Source of the DNA: Nocardia sp. NRRL S-836
GTDB taxonomy: Bacteria; Actinomycetota; Actinomycetes; Mycobacteriales; Pseudonocardiaceae
Direction of reading: 5' to 3'
DNA: 64,000 bases
NCBI RefSeq assembly: GCF_001279525.1
Contig: NZ_LGDY01000103.1
Location: 62,001-126,000, forward strand
This document shows, piece after piece, positions 7,178 through 15,675 of the stretch. The translations under genes were made by a program, and so were the position numbers. The notes beneath the pieces were generated by a model. That model had not been told where the DNA came from and did not search any database. It saw only the letters and a program-made list of their open reading frames with translations. Positions within the stretch are counted from its first letter, which is position 1. The number at the start of each line of letters is the position of its first letter.

Positions 7178-8392
7178 GTGGGAGTGGTGCGCGAGCGCGG
7201 TCGTGCGCTGGGGCGGTTCAGGTCGCTCAGCCCGGTCGCGCGGCTGCTGGTCGGCAGCCAGTTGGTGTTCAACGCCGGTTTCTACCTGGTCGTGCCGTAC
7301 CTGGCCGGGCACCTCGGCGGTGAGCTGGGGCTCGGCGGCTGGGTGGTCGGGCTGGTGCTGGGGTTGCGGACGTTCAGCCAGCAGGGGTTGTTCGTCGTGG
7401 GCGGTGCACTCGCGGACCGGTTCGGGCCGAAGCCGCTGGTGCTGGCCGGGTGTGCGGTGCGGGTGGCCGGGTTCGGGGTGCTCGCGGTGGCGGTGTCGCT
7501 GCCGGGGGTGCTGGCCGGGGTGGTGCTCGTCGGTGTGGCGGGTGCGTTGTTCTCGCCCGCCGTCGAGGCCGCGCTGGCGCGTGCGGCGGAACCGGGGCGG
7601 CGGGGTGACGCGTTCGCGGTGTTCGCGGTGTGCGGTGAGGTCGGCGCGGTCACCGGGCCGCTGCTCGGGGTGGTGCTGGCCGGTCAGTTCCGGGCCGCGT
7701 GTCTCGCGGGCGCCGTGCTCTTCGCCGCGGTCGGGCTGCTGCACGCGCGGCTGCTGCCCCGGCTGCCCGGTGAGCACCGCGCGGAACCGGTGCTGGCGGG
7801 GTGGCGGGAGGTGGTGCGCAACAAGGTCTTCCTGGTGTTCGCCATCGGCTATTCCGCGTACCTGGTGTCGTACAACCAGCTCTACCTCGCGTTGCCGGTC
7901 GAGCTGGAGCGGGTCGGCGCCGGCGACCGGGCGCTCGGGCTGTTGTTCGCGCTCGCCTCCACGCTGGTGATCGCCGGTCAGCTGCCCGTGGCCGCCTTCG
8001 CCCGCGGGGTGCTCGGCAGGACCGGCGCGCTGGTCGGCGGGTTCGTCCTGATCGGGCTCGCGTTCACCGTGGTAGCACTGCGGCCGCCCGGCGTCAGCGG
8101 GGCCGTCGCGTTCGTCGTGCTGCTCGTCCTCGGCGAGATGCTCGTCGTGCCGCAGGCGAAGGAGCTCGTGCCGGTGCTCGCGGGTGAACGCCGGCTCGGG
8201 ACCCACTTCGGTGTGCTCGCGTCGGCCGGTGGCCTCGCCGTGCTGGTCGGCAGCACCGCCACCGGCGCACTCTTGGAGCACGGCAGGGCCGCCTGGGTCG
8301 TGCTCGCCCTGCTCCCACTGGCGGGGGCCTGGGTGCTCGCCGCCCTCGCGCGCCGCGGCGCGTTCACCGGAACAGCGAAAGGCCGGACATGA
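7178..8392 (+). CDS. MFS transporter, probable exporter
   Basis: This 404-residue major facilitator protein has about 12 hydrophobic helices and the MFS loop motif GGALADRFGPKP between helices 2 and 3. Its TGA overlaps the ATG of the next gene (ATGA at 8389-8392), so it is translationally coupled to a family-5 solute-binding lipoprotein and a fused permease. In the staphylopine-type cnt loci of Firmicutes an MFS exporter sits beside a family-5 ABC importer in the same way. That makes export of a small metallophore or peptide one option, but no metallophore synthesis gene is visible nearby. Other MFS roles such as drug or sugar efflux remain possible. GTG is taken as start; no strong ribosome site is seen. 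Confidence 0.75.
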   Translation: MGVVRERGRALGRFRSLSPVARLLVGSQLVFNAGFYLVVPYLAGHLGGELGLGGWVVGLVLGLRTFSQQGLFVVGGALADRFGPKPLVLAGCAVRVAGFGVLAVAVSLPGVLAGVVLVGVAGALFSPAVEAALARAAEPGRRGDAFAVFAVCGEVGAVTGPLLGVVLAGQFRAACLAGAVLFAAVGLLHARLLPRLPGEHRAEPVLAGWREVVRNKVFLVFAIGYSAYLVSYNQLYLALPVELERVGAGDRALGLLFALASTLVIAGQLPVAAFARGVLGRTGALVGGFVLIGLAFTVVALRPPGVSGAVAFVVLLVLGEMLVVPQAKELVPVLAGERRLGTHFGVLASAGGLAVLVGSTATGALLEHGRAAWVVLALLPLAGAWVLAALARRGAFTGTAKGRT

Positions 8393-9852
8393 GAACACGA
8401 CGAGCCCTCCTCACGACCACGCTGGTGGCGGTGTGCGGACTGACCGCCGGGTGCTTCACCGGCACGGCTTCCCAGGAGCCGCAACGGTTGCGCGTGGCGT
8501 TGCCGTTCCCGCCCACCCAGGCGATGTCGCCGTGGGGCAACGACGGCGTGCTGCTCACCAAGCTCGGCATCGCCGAGACGCTGGTCGGGCTCGACCGCTC
8601 CGGACGGCCGGAGCCGCAGCTGGCCGAGAGCTGGACGCGGCCGTCGGACACGCGGTGGCGGTTCCGCCTCAGGGCCGGTGTCACGTTCCACGACGGCACG
8701 CCGCTCACCGCGCAGGCGGCGGCCGACGCGCTGAACCGGGCCGCGCACGCCGCCCCGGTGCCGCGGGCGATCAAGGGCCTCGACCTGGTGGCGGCCGCCG
8801 AGGGCGACCTGGACGTCACCGTGACGACCGCGCGACCGGACCCGATCGTGCCGCAACGCCTGTCCTCGCCGAACCTCGTGGTGCTCGCCCCCGGTGCGTA
8901 CACCGGCAGGAACGCCGACCCGCGCAACGCCGGAACCGGTCCGTTCGTGTTGCAGGAGCTCAGGGGCGAGGAGGGCGCGACGCTCGCCGCCTTCGCCGGT
9001 CACCGGGACGGTGCGCCCGCACTGTCCGGAGTGGACGTCCGGTTCATCCCGGACGGCCAGACCCGCACCGCCGCGTTGCGCGCGGGCGAGGTCGACGTGG
9101 CGGCGGCACTCCCGGTGTCCACAGTGGAAGACCTGCACCGGGTCGAGGTGCCGCTGCCGAGGGTGGTCTCGCTGTCGCTCAACACCGCGAAGGGCGTGTT
9201 CGCCGACCCGGCGCTGCGGGCCGTCGCGCGCGGTGCCGTCGACCGGGACGCGCTCGCCGGTGGCGTGTACGAGTCCAGGGCGGACGCGGCCCGCGGCCTG
9301 TTCGGCCCGGCAACGCCGTGGGCCAAGGCACCGGCACCACTGCCCGCCGTCGACCGCGCGGCGAACAGCGAACGGGTGGTGCTCGCGACCAGCAGCGACC
9401 GGCCGGAACTGCCGGAGGTCGCGTCCGTGGTCGCCGAGTCGTTGCGGCGCAAGGGGTTCGTGGTCGAGCAGGTCGTCAGGCAGTACAGCCAGCTGGAGGC
9501 CGACCTGCTCGCCGGGCGGTTCGACGCCGTGGTGGCGTCGCGGTCCTACGTCCTCGACAGCGGCGACCCCGCCGGGTACCTCGACACCGACTTCAGCTGC
9601 ACCGGCACCTACAACCTGGCGAAGCTGTGCTCGGCCGACGTCGACGCGGCGATCGCGAAAGCCCTTGCCGCGCAGGACGTCACCGCCAGGGAGCAGGCGA
9701 CGCTCGACGCGCAGGACGCCGTGCTCGCGACCTCGGCGGTGGTGCCGCTGGTGCACGAACGCGCCGTCATCGGTCAGTCCGGCACCGTCCGCGAGCTCGG
9801 TGACGACCCATACGAACGCCGCCTCGTGACCCGGTCGACGACGCGCGGATGA
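8389..9852 (+). CDS. ABC transporter family-5 solute-binding lipoprotein (Dpp/Opp/Nik type)
   Basis: The protein has 487 residues. A short signal sequence ends in the lipobox LTAGC (Cys at about 22), anchoring it outside the membrane. The body matches SBP family 5: LAESWTRPSDTRWRFRLRAG followed by VTFHDGTPLTAQAAADAL is the hallmark early segment, and YLDTDFSC sits in the C-terminal lobe. Members bind peptides, nickel or metal-opine complexes. It overlaps both neighbours by ATGA (MFS upstream, permease downstream), indicating strict coexpression. The ligand cannot be deduced; the MFS partner makes a metallophore-like or peptide ligand plausible. Confidence 0.85.
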   Translation: MRTRRALLTTTLVAVCGLTAGCFTGTASQEPQRLRVALPFPPTQAMSPWGNDGVLLTKLGIAETLVGLDRSGRPEPQLAESWTRPSDTRWRFRLRAGVTFHDGTPLTAQAAADALNRAAHAAPVPRAIKGLDLVAAAEGDLDVTVTTARPDPIVPQRLSSPNLVVLAPGAYTGRNADPRNAGTGPFVLQELRGEEGATLAAFAGHRDGAPALSGVDVRFIPDGQTRTAALRAGEVDVAAALPVSTVEDLHRVEVPLPRVVSLSLNTAKGVFADPALRAVARGAVDRDALAGGVYESRADAARGLFGPATPWAKAPAPLPAVDRAANSERVVLATSSDRPELPEVASVVAESLRRKGFVVEQVVRQYSQLEADLLAGRFDAVVASRSYVLDSGDPAGYLDTDFSCTGTYNLAKLCSADVDAAIAKALAAQDVTAREQATLDAQDAVLATSAVVPLVHERAVIGQSGTVRELGDDPYERRLVTRSTTRG

Positions 9853-11567
9853 CCGGGCGCATCACCGCCGCCGCCGGCCGCACCGCCGTCGCCGCGGCGT
9901 TCGTCACCGGCATCGCCGTGCTGGTCGGCCTCCTGCCGCTGCTCTCGGGCCGGGACCCGGCGCTCTCGGTGCTGCGGGCGCGGTCGGCCGAGCGGGAACC
10001 CGACGCCGCGGCGCTGGCCGCCGTGCGCGGGGAGCTCGGGCTCGACGCGGGACACACCGCGTTCCTGCTGCGGTGGGCGCAGGACGCGACCAGGGGCGAC
10101 TTCGGGCGGTCCTGGGTCTCCGGCGAACCCGTTGCCGGTCGCGTGGTGGCCGCGCTCGGTGTGTCCGCCACGCTCACCGCGTTCGCGGTGCTGGTCGCGT
10201 TCGCCGTCATGGCGCTGCTGGTGGCGCGCACGCTGGTGCGGGCGGTGGACGGTGGCCGCGACAACGGCCGCAACGGCGTGGCCGCGGTGCTCGCGGGGCT
10301 ACCCGAGTTCGTCCTGGGCGCGTTGTTCGTGGTGCTGTTCGCCGTGCGGCTGCGGTGGCTGCCCACCTCGGGGTGGAACGACCTCTCCCACGCGGTCCTG
10401 CCCGCGGTCGCGCTCGGCGTTCCCGCGGGTGCCGTGCTCGGTGTGGTCGCCCGCGACGCCGTCCGGGACGCGGCGAGCGCGCCGTGGCTGCGCGCGTGGA
10501 CCGCCGCGGGGCTGCGTCGGCGGGTGATCGGTCTCGCGGTGGTGCGCAGGGCCGCGGCCGTGGTCGCCGAGCAGCTCGGCCTGCTCTTCGCGGGGCTCCT
10601 CGGCGGTGCGGCCGCGGTGGAGGTGGTGTTCGCGGTGCCCGGCATCGGCCGGCTCGCGGTCAACGGCGCGATCGCGCAGGACGTTCCCGTCGTGCAGGCG
10701 TGCGTGCTGGTGGTCCTGGCGGTCGGTGTGCTCGCGAGCGCGACCGGAGGGCCGGCCCGCCGCCTGCTGCTCGGGCCGGCCGGCGAGGCGGCGGCGCTCG
10801 ACTCCGCACCGCCCGCGCCCCGGCCGCCGGTGCGGGTGTGGCTGTGGACGTGCGCGCTGGTGGTGGCCGCAGCCGTGGTCGCCGGCGGGGTGTGGCGTGA
10901 CCCGTTGGCGGTGGACCTGACCGCACGGCTGCGGCCGCCGTCGCCGACGCACCCGATGGGCACGGACGCGCTGGGCCGCGACCTGCTGGCGAGGCTCAGC
11001 CATGGTGCCGTGAACACCGCGCTGCTGGCGCTCGCCGTGACTGCGACGACGGCGGTGATCGGCGTGCTGATCGGCCTGGCGGCGAAGCGGACCTCCACGG
11101 CGGCCGCGCTCGTGAACGCGCTGCCGCCGGTGGTGGTCGCACTCCTCGTCGCGGTCACGTTCCAGCCGGGCTGGGCCGGCGCGGTGGCCGCCGTCGCCGC
11201 CACCGGGTGGGCACCGCTGGCCGGGCACGCCCGCTCGCTGGCCGCCGACCAGCGCGCCAGCGGCCACCTCGTCGCGTCACGTGCGCTCGGTGCGTCCTCG
11301 TGGCACCTCACCACGCGGCACGTGCTCCCCGCGATCGTCCCCGCGGTGGTGCGCAACGCCGGTGTGCGGCTGCCCGCCGTCGCACTGGCGTTGGCGACAC
11401 TGGGATACCTGGGCCTCGGCGCTCAGCCGCCCGAACCGGAGTGGGGGCTGCTGATCGCCGAGGGCATGCCGTACGTCGAGCGCGCGCCGTGGACCGTGCT
11501 GTTCCCCGCGGCGGGCCTCGTCGCCCTCGGACTGGCGGCGACATCGCTGGCGGCCCGCGCGCGGTGA
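9849..11567 (+). CDS. Fused DppB-DppC ABC transporter permease
   Basis: This 572-residue inner-membrane protein joins two permease domains that are normally separate. Residues about 1-300 look like DppB: an RGELGLDAG segment, DFGRSWVSGEPV, then the conserved FAVPGIGRLAVNGAIAQDVP near 260-280. Residues about 335-572 look like DppC: HPMGTDALGRDLLARL, an EAA-type loop ALGASSWHLTTRHVLPAI, and LGYLGLGAQPPEPEWG. A Pro-rich linker joins them. It overlaps the binding-protein gene by ATGA. No ATP-binding subunit follows, because the next gene converges after 2 bp, so an ATPase from elsewhere must power it if it is functional. Confidence 0.88.
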   Translation: MTGRITAAAGRTAVAAAFVTGIAVLVGLLPLLSGRDPALSVLRARSAEREPDAAALAAVRGELGLDAGHTAFLLRWAQDATRGDFGRSWVSGEPVAGRVVAALGVSATLTAFAVLVAFAVMALLVARTLVRAVDGGRDNGRNGVAAVLAGLPEFVLGALFVVLFAVRLRWLPTSGWNDLSHAVLPAVALGVPAGAVLGVVARDAVRDAASAPWLRAWTAAGLRRRVIGLAVVRRAAAVVAEQLGLLFAGLLGGAAAVEVVFAVPGIGRLAVNGAIAQDVPVVQACVLVVLAVGVLASATGGPARRLLLGPAGEAAALDSAPPAPRPPVRVWLWTCALVVAAAVVAGGVWRDPLAVDLTARLRPPSPTHPMGTDALGRDLLARLSHGAVNTALLALAVTATTAVIGVLIGLAAKRTSTAAALVNALPPVVVALLVAVTFQPGWAGAVAAVAATGWAPLAGHARSLAADQRASGHLVASRALGASSWHLTTRHVLPAIVPAVVRNAGVRLPAVALALATLGYLGLGAQPPEPEWGLLIAEGMPYVERAPWTVLFPAAGLVALGLAATSLAARAR

Positions 11568-11569
11568 GG

Positions 11570-13009
11570 TCAGCCGGCGGCCACGATCCGCCACTGCTGG
11601 TTGGTGCTGTTGCTGTCGCTCCACTGACCGAGGTTCGCCGCGGTCGCCGTGCGGCCCATGCCGTCGAGGTACAGGCCGGTGGCGCGGTTGCGGATGCGCA
11701 CGTCGTTGCCGCGGCTCTTGCCGGTCACGACCGTCCACTGCTGGCTCGTGGCCGTGCTGCCCGCGCGTTGCCCGGTGTCGGCACCGTTGGCCGTGCGACC
11801 GGCGCCGTCGAGGTAGAGGCCGGTGACCACGTTCTTGAAGCGCACGTAGCTGCCGGTGTTCTCCACGACCCACCGCTGGCTGGTGCTGGTGCCGCCGGTG
11901 CCCTGCCCGGCCGTGGTGTCGCCGGTGCGGTTCAGCCCGTCGACGTACCAGCCCGTCCCGATGTTGCGGATCTCGACGGTGGTGCTGCCGCCCTCACCGA
12001 CGCCCCACGCGTAGCGCAGCTGCTGCAACCCCGACGGGTTCGTCAGCGACAGCGCGATGTTCTGACCGCTGCCCGTCTTCGTGGTCATGCTGTACCAGTC
12101 GCCGTCGCGCAGGCCGGGCCAGTACACGCTGCCCATCCCGAGGCTGCGCAGCTTCGCGCTGACACCGCGGACGTAGTCGGCCATGTACGACCCGCTGGGC
12201 ACGCTGTAGTCGACGGCGTCGAAGTACACGTTGTTCTTCGTGCCCGGCCCCATCGCGCCACCCCACTCGGTGGCGATGGTGCGGCTGGCGTAGCCGCCGA
12301 TGTAGCTCCCGATGTGGTCAGCCCACTCGGTCTCGCTCTCGTAGCCGGCGAAGAACGAGTAGTCGTGCACCGCGAGCAGCGTGCCGTTGAGCCTGCTGTC
12401 ACCGCCGACGGCGGGCACGTTCTGGGCGAGCCCCGCGCCGTCGAGGACCACCCGGCCGCGCGGGACGGACGAGTACCTGTTCAGCCAGTCGTTGTACATG
12501 TTGTTGAGGTCGGCCGTGCCGTAGCCGTGTGGCTCGTTGATGACCTCGAAGTAGGCGTTGGGGTGCGCGCCGTACTTGGCGATCACCTTGTCCCACATCT
12601 GCTGGAACGCGCCTGCGTTCGGCGGCCGGCCACCGGTGTGCGCCCAGTACGCGAGGATCACGTTGCCCTTGGTGAGCGCGGTGTCGATCGCACCGGTGTA
12701 GGTGGCCCAGTAGTTCGCCACGGTCGGTTCGTTGATCGGCATCCGGACGGTGTTCGCGCCGGTGAGCGAGTAGAGCTGACCGACGACGCGGTCGGCGACC
12801 ACCGCGGCCGACGAGTAGGTGTCCGACGCGCTCAGCCCGGACGGGTAGAGCACGCCGTTGACGAAGTTGTCCCTCTGGTCGGCCCAGTTCACGCCGCGGA
12901 ACTGGGCGGTGGAGGCCTGCGCCGTGCTCGGCGTGACGGTCACCAGACCGGCCACGAGGAGCGCGGAGGCCAGCAACCGCAATGTGGTAAGCGCTTTCCA
13001 ACGACCCAT
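11570..13009 (-). CDS. Secreted GH5 glycanase with C-terminal CBM13 (ricin-type) module
   Basis: This 479-residue secreted enzyme has a signal peptide to about residue 34, then a GH5 (beta/alpha)8 domain to about 330. Acid/base Glu lies in EVINEPHG (about residue 159) and nucleophile Glu in IATEWGG (about 248). The last ~140 residues are a beta-trefoil with QQW/QRW repeats (SQRWVVE, SQQWTVV, NQQWRIV) that binds sugars. GH5 covers cellulases, mannanases and related enzymes; the exact substrate is open. The frame extends six codons upstream, but GGAG 6 nt before the ATG at 13009 fixes the start. A CebR-like operator lies within codons 4-9. Confidence 0.88.
   Translation of the reverse strand: MGRWKALTTLRLLASALLVAGLVTVTPSTAQASTAQFRGVNWADQRDNFVNGVLYPSGLSASDTYSSAAVVADRVVGQLYSLTGANTVRMPINEPTVANYWATYTGAIDTALTKGNVILAYWAHTGGRPPNAGAFQQMWDKVIAKYGAHPNAYFEVINEPHGYGTADLNNMYNDWLNRYSSVPRGRVVLDGAGLAQNVPAVGGDSRLNGTLLAVHDYSFFAGYESETEWADHIGSYIGGYASRTIATEWGGAMGPGTKNNVYFDAVDYSVPSGSYMADYVRGVSAKLRSLGMGSVYWPGLRDGDWYSMTTKTGSGQNIALSLTNPSGLQQLRYAWGVGEGGSTTVEIRNIGTGWYVDGLNRTGDTTAGQGTGGTSTSQRWVVENTGSYVRFKNVVTGLYLDGAGRTANGADTGQRAGSTATSQQWTVVTGKSRGNDVRIRNRATGLYLDGMGRTATAANLGQWSDSNSTNQQWRIVAAG
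12985..13000. promoter_or_regulatory. CebR/CelR-like operator inside the start of the GH5 gene
   Basis: TGGTAAGCGCTTTCCA is a near-palindrome around AGCGCT, the core of actinobacterial cellulose-responsive LacI-family operators (consensus TGGGAGCGCTCCCA). It falls inside the coding sequence, encoding the Trp-Lys-Ala-Leu-Thr residues of the signal peptide, so a bound repressor would block elongation. Confidence 0.55.
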
Positions 13010-13176
13010 CGAGTGCTCCGTTGCCATCGTGTCATCGGTGGTTGGTCAGGCGACCCGCACGCCCTGCCCGGTGGACCATGAGAACAGCCCGCCGGAGCCA
13101 GCGTCAAGGAAATGAGCATGCTTATCGCAGCCTGGTGGTGGCACCGGATCATGATGCTGACCAGGAGCGATTGACC

Positions 13177-13205
13177 GTTCGACGGGTTGTCCTGCTCGTT
13201 CGACG
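13177..13205 (+). promoter_or_regulatory. Paired GTTCGACG boxes upstream of the GntR gene
   Basis: Two identical GTTCGACG octamers start at 13177 and 13198, a 21-bp period (two helical turns). They lie 56-84 bp before the GntR start and within the 251-bp divergent interval (13010-13260) shared with the GH5 gene. A weak TTGTCC-N19-TACCCT promoter-like pair (13187-13217) overlaps the second box. Confidence 0.4.
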
Positions 13206-13260
13206 CGCATGTACCCTCGGTGGACGGACGAGAAGTCGTACTCTTGAAGGAGGCGTCTCG

Positions 13261-14001
13261 GTGGATGCCGATGCCGCGTACGCGCCGCCCGCCTCCTACC
13301 GCCCCGGCTACGAGCTGGTCGCCGAACGCATCCTGCAGCTCATCGCCGAGCTGGAGCTGCGCCCCGGCGACCGCATGCCCACCGAGAACGAGCTGGCCGG
13401 CCGCATGGGCACCAGCCGGACCGTGGTGCGGGAGGCCGTGAAGATCCTCTCGGCGCTCGGCAGGGTCCGCGCCCACAAGGGCCGCGGCCTCTACGTGGCC
13501 GACGACGAGGGCATGCTCGGCTCGTCGCGGTGGGGCGGCTTCTTCCTGCCGACCGACCTCGACCACGTCTACATGCTCTTCGAGTTCCGCCGCGTGCAGG
13601 AAACCGCGGCCGCACGCCACGCCGCCACCCGCGCGACCCCGGCCGAACTGCACGCCATCGAGGTGGCCGCCGACCTGTGCCGCGAAGGCCACCTGACCGG
13701 CCACGCCGCCCTGTTCGACCGCGGCGACGACGACTTCCACCACGCCGTCGCCGCGGCTTCGCACAACCAGTTCCTCGTCGCGGCCGTGCGCGAGGCCCGC
13801 CGCCTGCAACGCCAGTCCAACATCATCGGCCTCAACGGCGCCGTCGGCAGCCACACCGCGGAGGCCGTGCAGGAGCACGCCGCCATCCACGAGGCCATCC
13901 GGCGGGGCGACCAGGAGGCGGCCGCGGTGGCCGCAGCTGTGCACGTGGACCGGACGTTGGACGACTACCGGCGGGAGATCCAGCGCCGCGTGTTCGGCTG
14001 A
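13261..14001 (+). CDS. GntR-family regulator, FadR subfamily (FCD domain)
   Basis: This 246-residue regulator has an N-terminal winged helix (residues about 12-80: YELVAERILQLIAELELRPG, then MGTSRTVVREAVKIL) and an all-helical FCD ligand-binding domain (about 95-235) with the metal/acid-binding histidine pattern DFHHAV and EHAAIHEAI. FadR-type members usually respond to organic acids or sugar acids such as uronates. AAGGAGG stands 7 nt before the GTG at 13261; the longer open frame upstream has no start signal. It is divergent from the GH5 gene and convergent with the BNR_4 gene, either of which could be a target. Confidence 0.88.
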   Translation: MDADAAYAPPASYRPGYELVAERILQLIAELELRPGDRMPTENELAGRMGTSRTVVREAVKILSALGRVRAHKGRGLYVADDEGMLGSSRWGGFFLPTDLDHVYMLFEFRRVQETAAARHAATRATPAELHAIEVAADLCREGHLTGHAALFDRGDDDFHHAVAAASHNQFLVAAVREARRLQRQSNIIGLNGAVGSHTAEAVQEHAAIHEAIRRGDQEAAAVAAAVHVDRTLDDYRREIQRRVFG

Positions 14002-14022
14002 CGCGGGGGCGGCTGGCGGGCT

Positions 14023-14046
14023 GGCTGACGGGTCGGCTGACAGGTC
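14023..14046. repeat. 12-bp tandem repeat, two copies
   Basis: GGCTGACGGGTC (14023-14034) is followed directly by GGCTGACAGGTC (14035-14046), in the 149-bp gap between the convergent GntR and BNR_4 genes. No function is evident. Confidence 0.5.
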
Positions 14047-14070
14047 GGCCGGGGACGCGCGGCTCGGGAC

Positions 14071-14093
14071 GGGCAGCGGAAGCGCTGTTGCCC
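14071..14093. terminator. Possible weak hairpin between convergent genes
   Basis: GGGCA (14071-14075) pairs with TGCCC (14089-14093) and an inner GCG/CGC pair stacks below a small bulge. It lies between the ends of GntR (+) and BNR_4 (-). The stem is imperfect, so this is a tentative call. Confidence 0.3.
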
Positions 14094-14150
14094 TGCTGTG
14101 TAGGCCCCGTTGCTCTGCTTCACGGGCCCACGCCACGCGAGCGGGCGGTG

Positions 14151-15551
14151 TCACCCGAGGCGGAAGTCCGCGACGCGGATCGGCGACGGTGTGGTGCCGC
14201 TGGACGTCTGCTGGTACTGCACCGACAGGATCCCCTGCGCCGCGACGCGCGACGTGTCCACGTTGACCTCGCCGAACGCCCGCAGCGACGACCCGTCGAA
14301 CACCGTCGCCCAGTCCGTCCAGCCGCTGGCCCGGCTCGCCGACACGATCTTGCCGCGCGGCATCACCAGGTAGGCGTTGTCGGCGCGGTCGAACACGATC
14401 TTCGTGCGCTGGGTGTGGCCGGGTGGGACAGGGACCTCCGCCTTGGTCCACCTGCCGTCCGCGCCGCGCTGGACGTGGAAGGTGCGGCCGTACTGGGCGC
14501 GCTGCTGGGCGTAGTTCGTGACGCACTGGGTGAACCGGCCGGGCACGTAGCTGATCACCACGTGCGGGCGGCCCGAGGTGTCCACGGCTTGGCTCTCCTG
14601 GTTCATCAGGCCGTGGTTCGGGTCGAGCGGGTCGGCCACCAGGCCGGGTGAGCCGATGCCCACCGGGCTGCCGCCGGTCGTGCCCACCAGGGTGCCCGCG
14701 CCGTTGCGCCACGTGCGGCCGCGGTCGTCGCTGTAGACGTAGCCGGTGTCGTGGTTCGTGAGGCCGCCGGGGTTGCACAGCACGCCGGAGTTGCCCTCCC
14801 GCCAGGTGAACGCCGCGTGCAACCGTCCACTTCGGTCATACGTCAGGCCGTGCAGGTACATGTTGCGCGTGGTCGACGTGACGCCGTTGGGGCCGGTGTA
14901 GGTGCCGGTCGCCGACGACCACGCGCCGAGCTTGCGCCAGGTGCCGCCGGTGTACTCGGCGAGCTCGTTGACGCCGTTGCCGGAACCGCCCGTGCGGTAG
15001 CTGAACTGCAGCGCACCCTCCGGCGTCACCACGAACTGCGGGTAGGTCATCGCGCCCAGCTCCATGCCGCCCAGGGTGCGTTGCACCGCGCCGAACGCGG
15101 CCGCGTTCCACGGCACAGCGCCGTTCGCGAGTCCGGCTGCCGAGCGCAGGTAGTACAGGCGGGTGTTGTGCGTGTCCATCGCGACGTGGATGGTGCCGTC
15201 CTGCGGCGAGATGCCCAGCGAGATCACGTTGTGCGAGTCGTCGGCGGTGAGGCGGTGCGGCAGCACCACCGTCTCCCACCGCGTGCTGTCCACGGTGCGC
15301 CGCGCGATCACCGCGTTGCGGCTCGCGGTGTACCAGGTCGCGTACTGGCGGCCCTGGTAGGTCAGGATCGCGTCCTGCTGGAACGAGTTGTTGTTCACCA
15401 GGCCGTCGTAGGAGACGAAGTACAGCGCGGAGGCGTCGAGCACGGTGTCGGCGACGAGGCCGACCTGCGGCGCCGCCTGCGCGACGGCGGGCACCACCAG
15501 CGCGGCGACGACGGCGGCCGTGGTCAGCAGGTGAGCGGAGGTCCTGGCCAT
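14151..15551 (-). CDS. Secreted BNR_4-type beta-propeller carbohydrate-active protein
   Basis: This secreted protein of about 466 residues has a signal peptide (about 1-27, cleavage near AQAAP) followed by a multi-bladed propeller of the BNR_4 kind. Recognisable pieces are YQGRQYATWYTASRNAVIAR, the His-containing MDTHNTRLYYLRS, FQFSYRTGGSG-like and YVYSDDRGRTWRNGAGT, the last being an Asp-box. Families sharing this fold include ulvan lyases (PL24/PL25) and GH145-type rhamnosidases, so action on an acidic or rhamnose-containing glycan is plausible but unproven. The frame is open to 15656; the ATG at 15551 is preferred because it begins directly before the signal peptide. GTTCGA repeats lie just upstream. 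Confidence 0.7.
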   Translation of the reverse strand: MARTSAHLLTTAAVVAALVVPAVAQAAPQVGLVADTVLDASALYFVSYDGLVNNNSFQQDAILTYQGRQYATWYTASRNAVIARRTVDSTRWETVVLPHRLTADDSHNVISLGISPQDGTIHVAMDTHNTRLYYLRSAAGLANGAVPWNAAAFGAVQRTLGGMELGAMTYPQFVVTPEGALQFSYRTGGSGNGVNELAEYTGGTWRKLGAWSSATGTYTGPNGVTSTTRNMYLHGLTYDRSGRLHAAFTWREGNSGVLCNPGGLTNHDTGYVYSDDRGRTWRNGAGTLVGTTGGSPVGIGSPGLVADPLDPNHGLMNQESQAVDTSGRPHVVISYVPGRFTQCVTNYAQQRAQYGRTFHVQRGADGRWTKAEVPVPPGHTQRTKIVFDRADNAYLVMPRGKIVSASRASGWTDWATVFDGSSLRAFGEVNVDTSRVAAQGILSVQYQQTSSGTTPSPIRVADFRLG

Positions 15552-15567
15552 GTCCGGCAGCGTGGTG

Positions 15568-15603
15568 TCGAACGACCTCGAACGCAAGACCGCCCGCATT
15601 CGA
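15568..15603 (-). promoter_or_regulatory. GTTCGA direct repeat upstream of the BNR_4 gene
   Basis: On the minus strand GTTCGAGGTC is followed by GTTCGACAC (10-bp period, 15583-15568), with another TCGAA half-site at 15599-15603. The spacing resembles the repeats upstream of the GH12 and CBM2 genes. Confidence 0.4.
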
Positions 15604-15629
15604 CCACACCCGCGCGAGCCAGGAAGACG

Positions 15630-15671
15630 GCCCGCCCCGCCGCTTCCGCGTCCCACAGCGGCCGGGCGGGC
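15630..15671 (-). terminator. Terminator of the ebo operon
   Basis: A 14-bp stem with one mismatch (15630-15643 with 15658-15671; arms GCCCGCCCCGCCGC and GCGGCCGGGCGGGC) begins 5 nt after the stop of the last gene in the operon. No U-tract. Confidence 0.75.
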
Positions 15672-15675
15672 CCGT

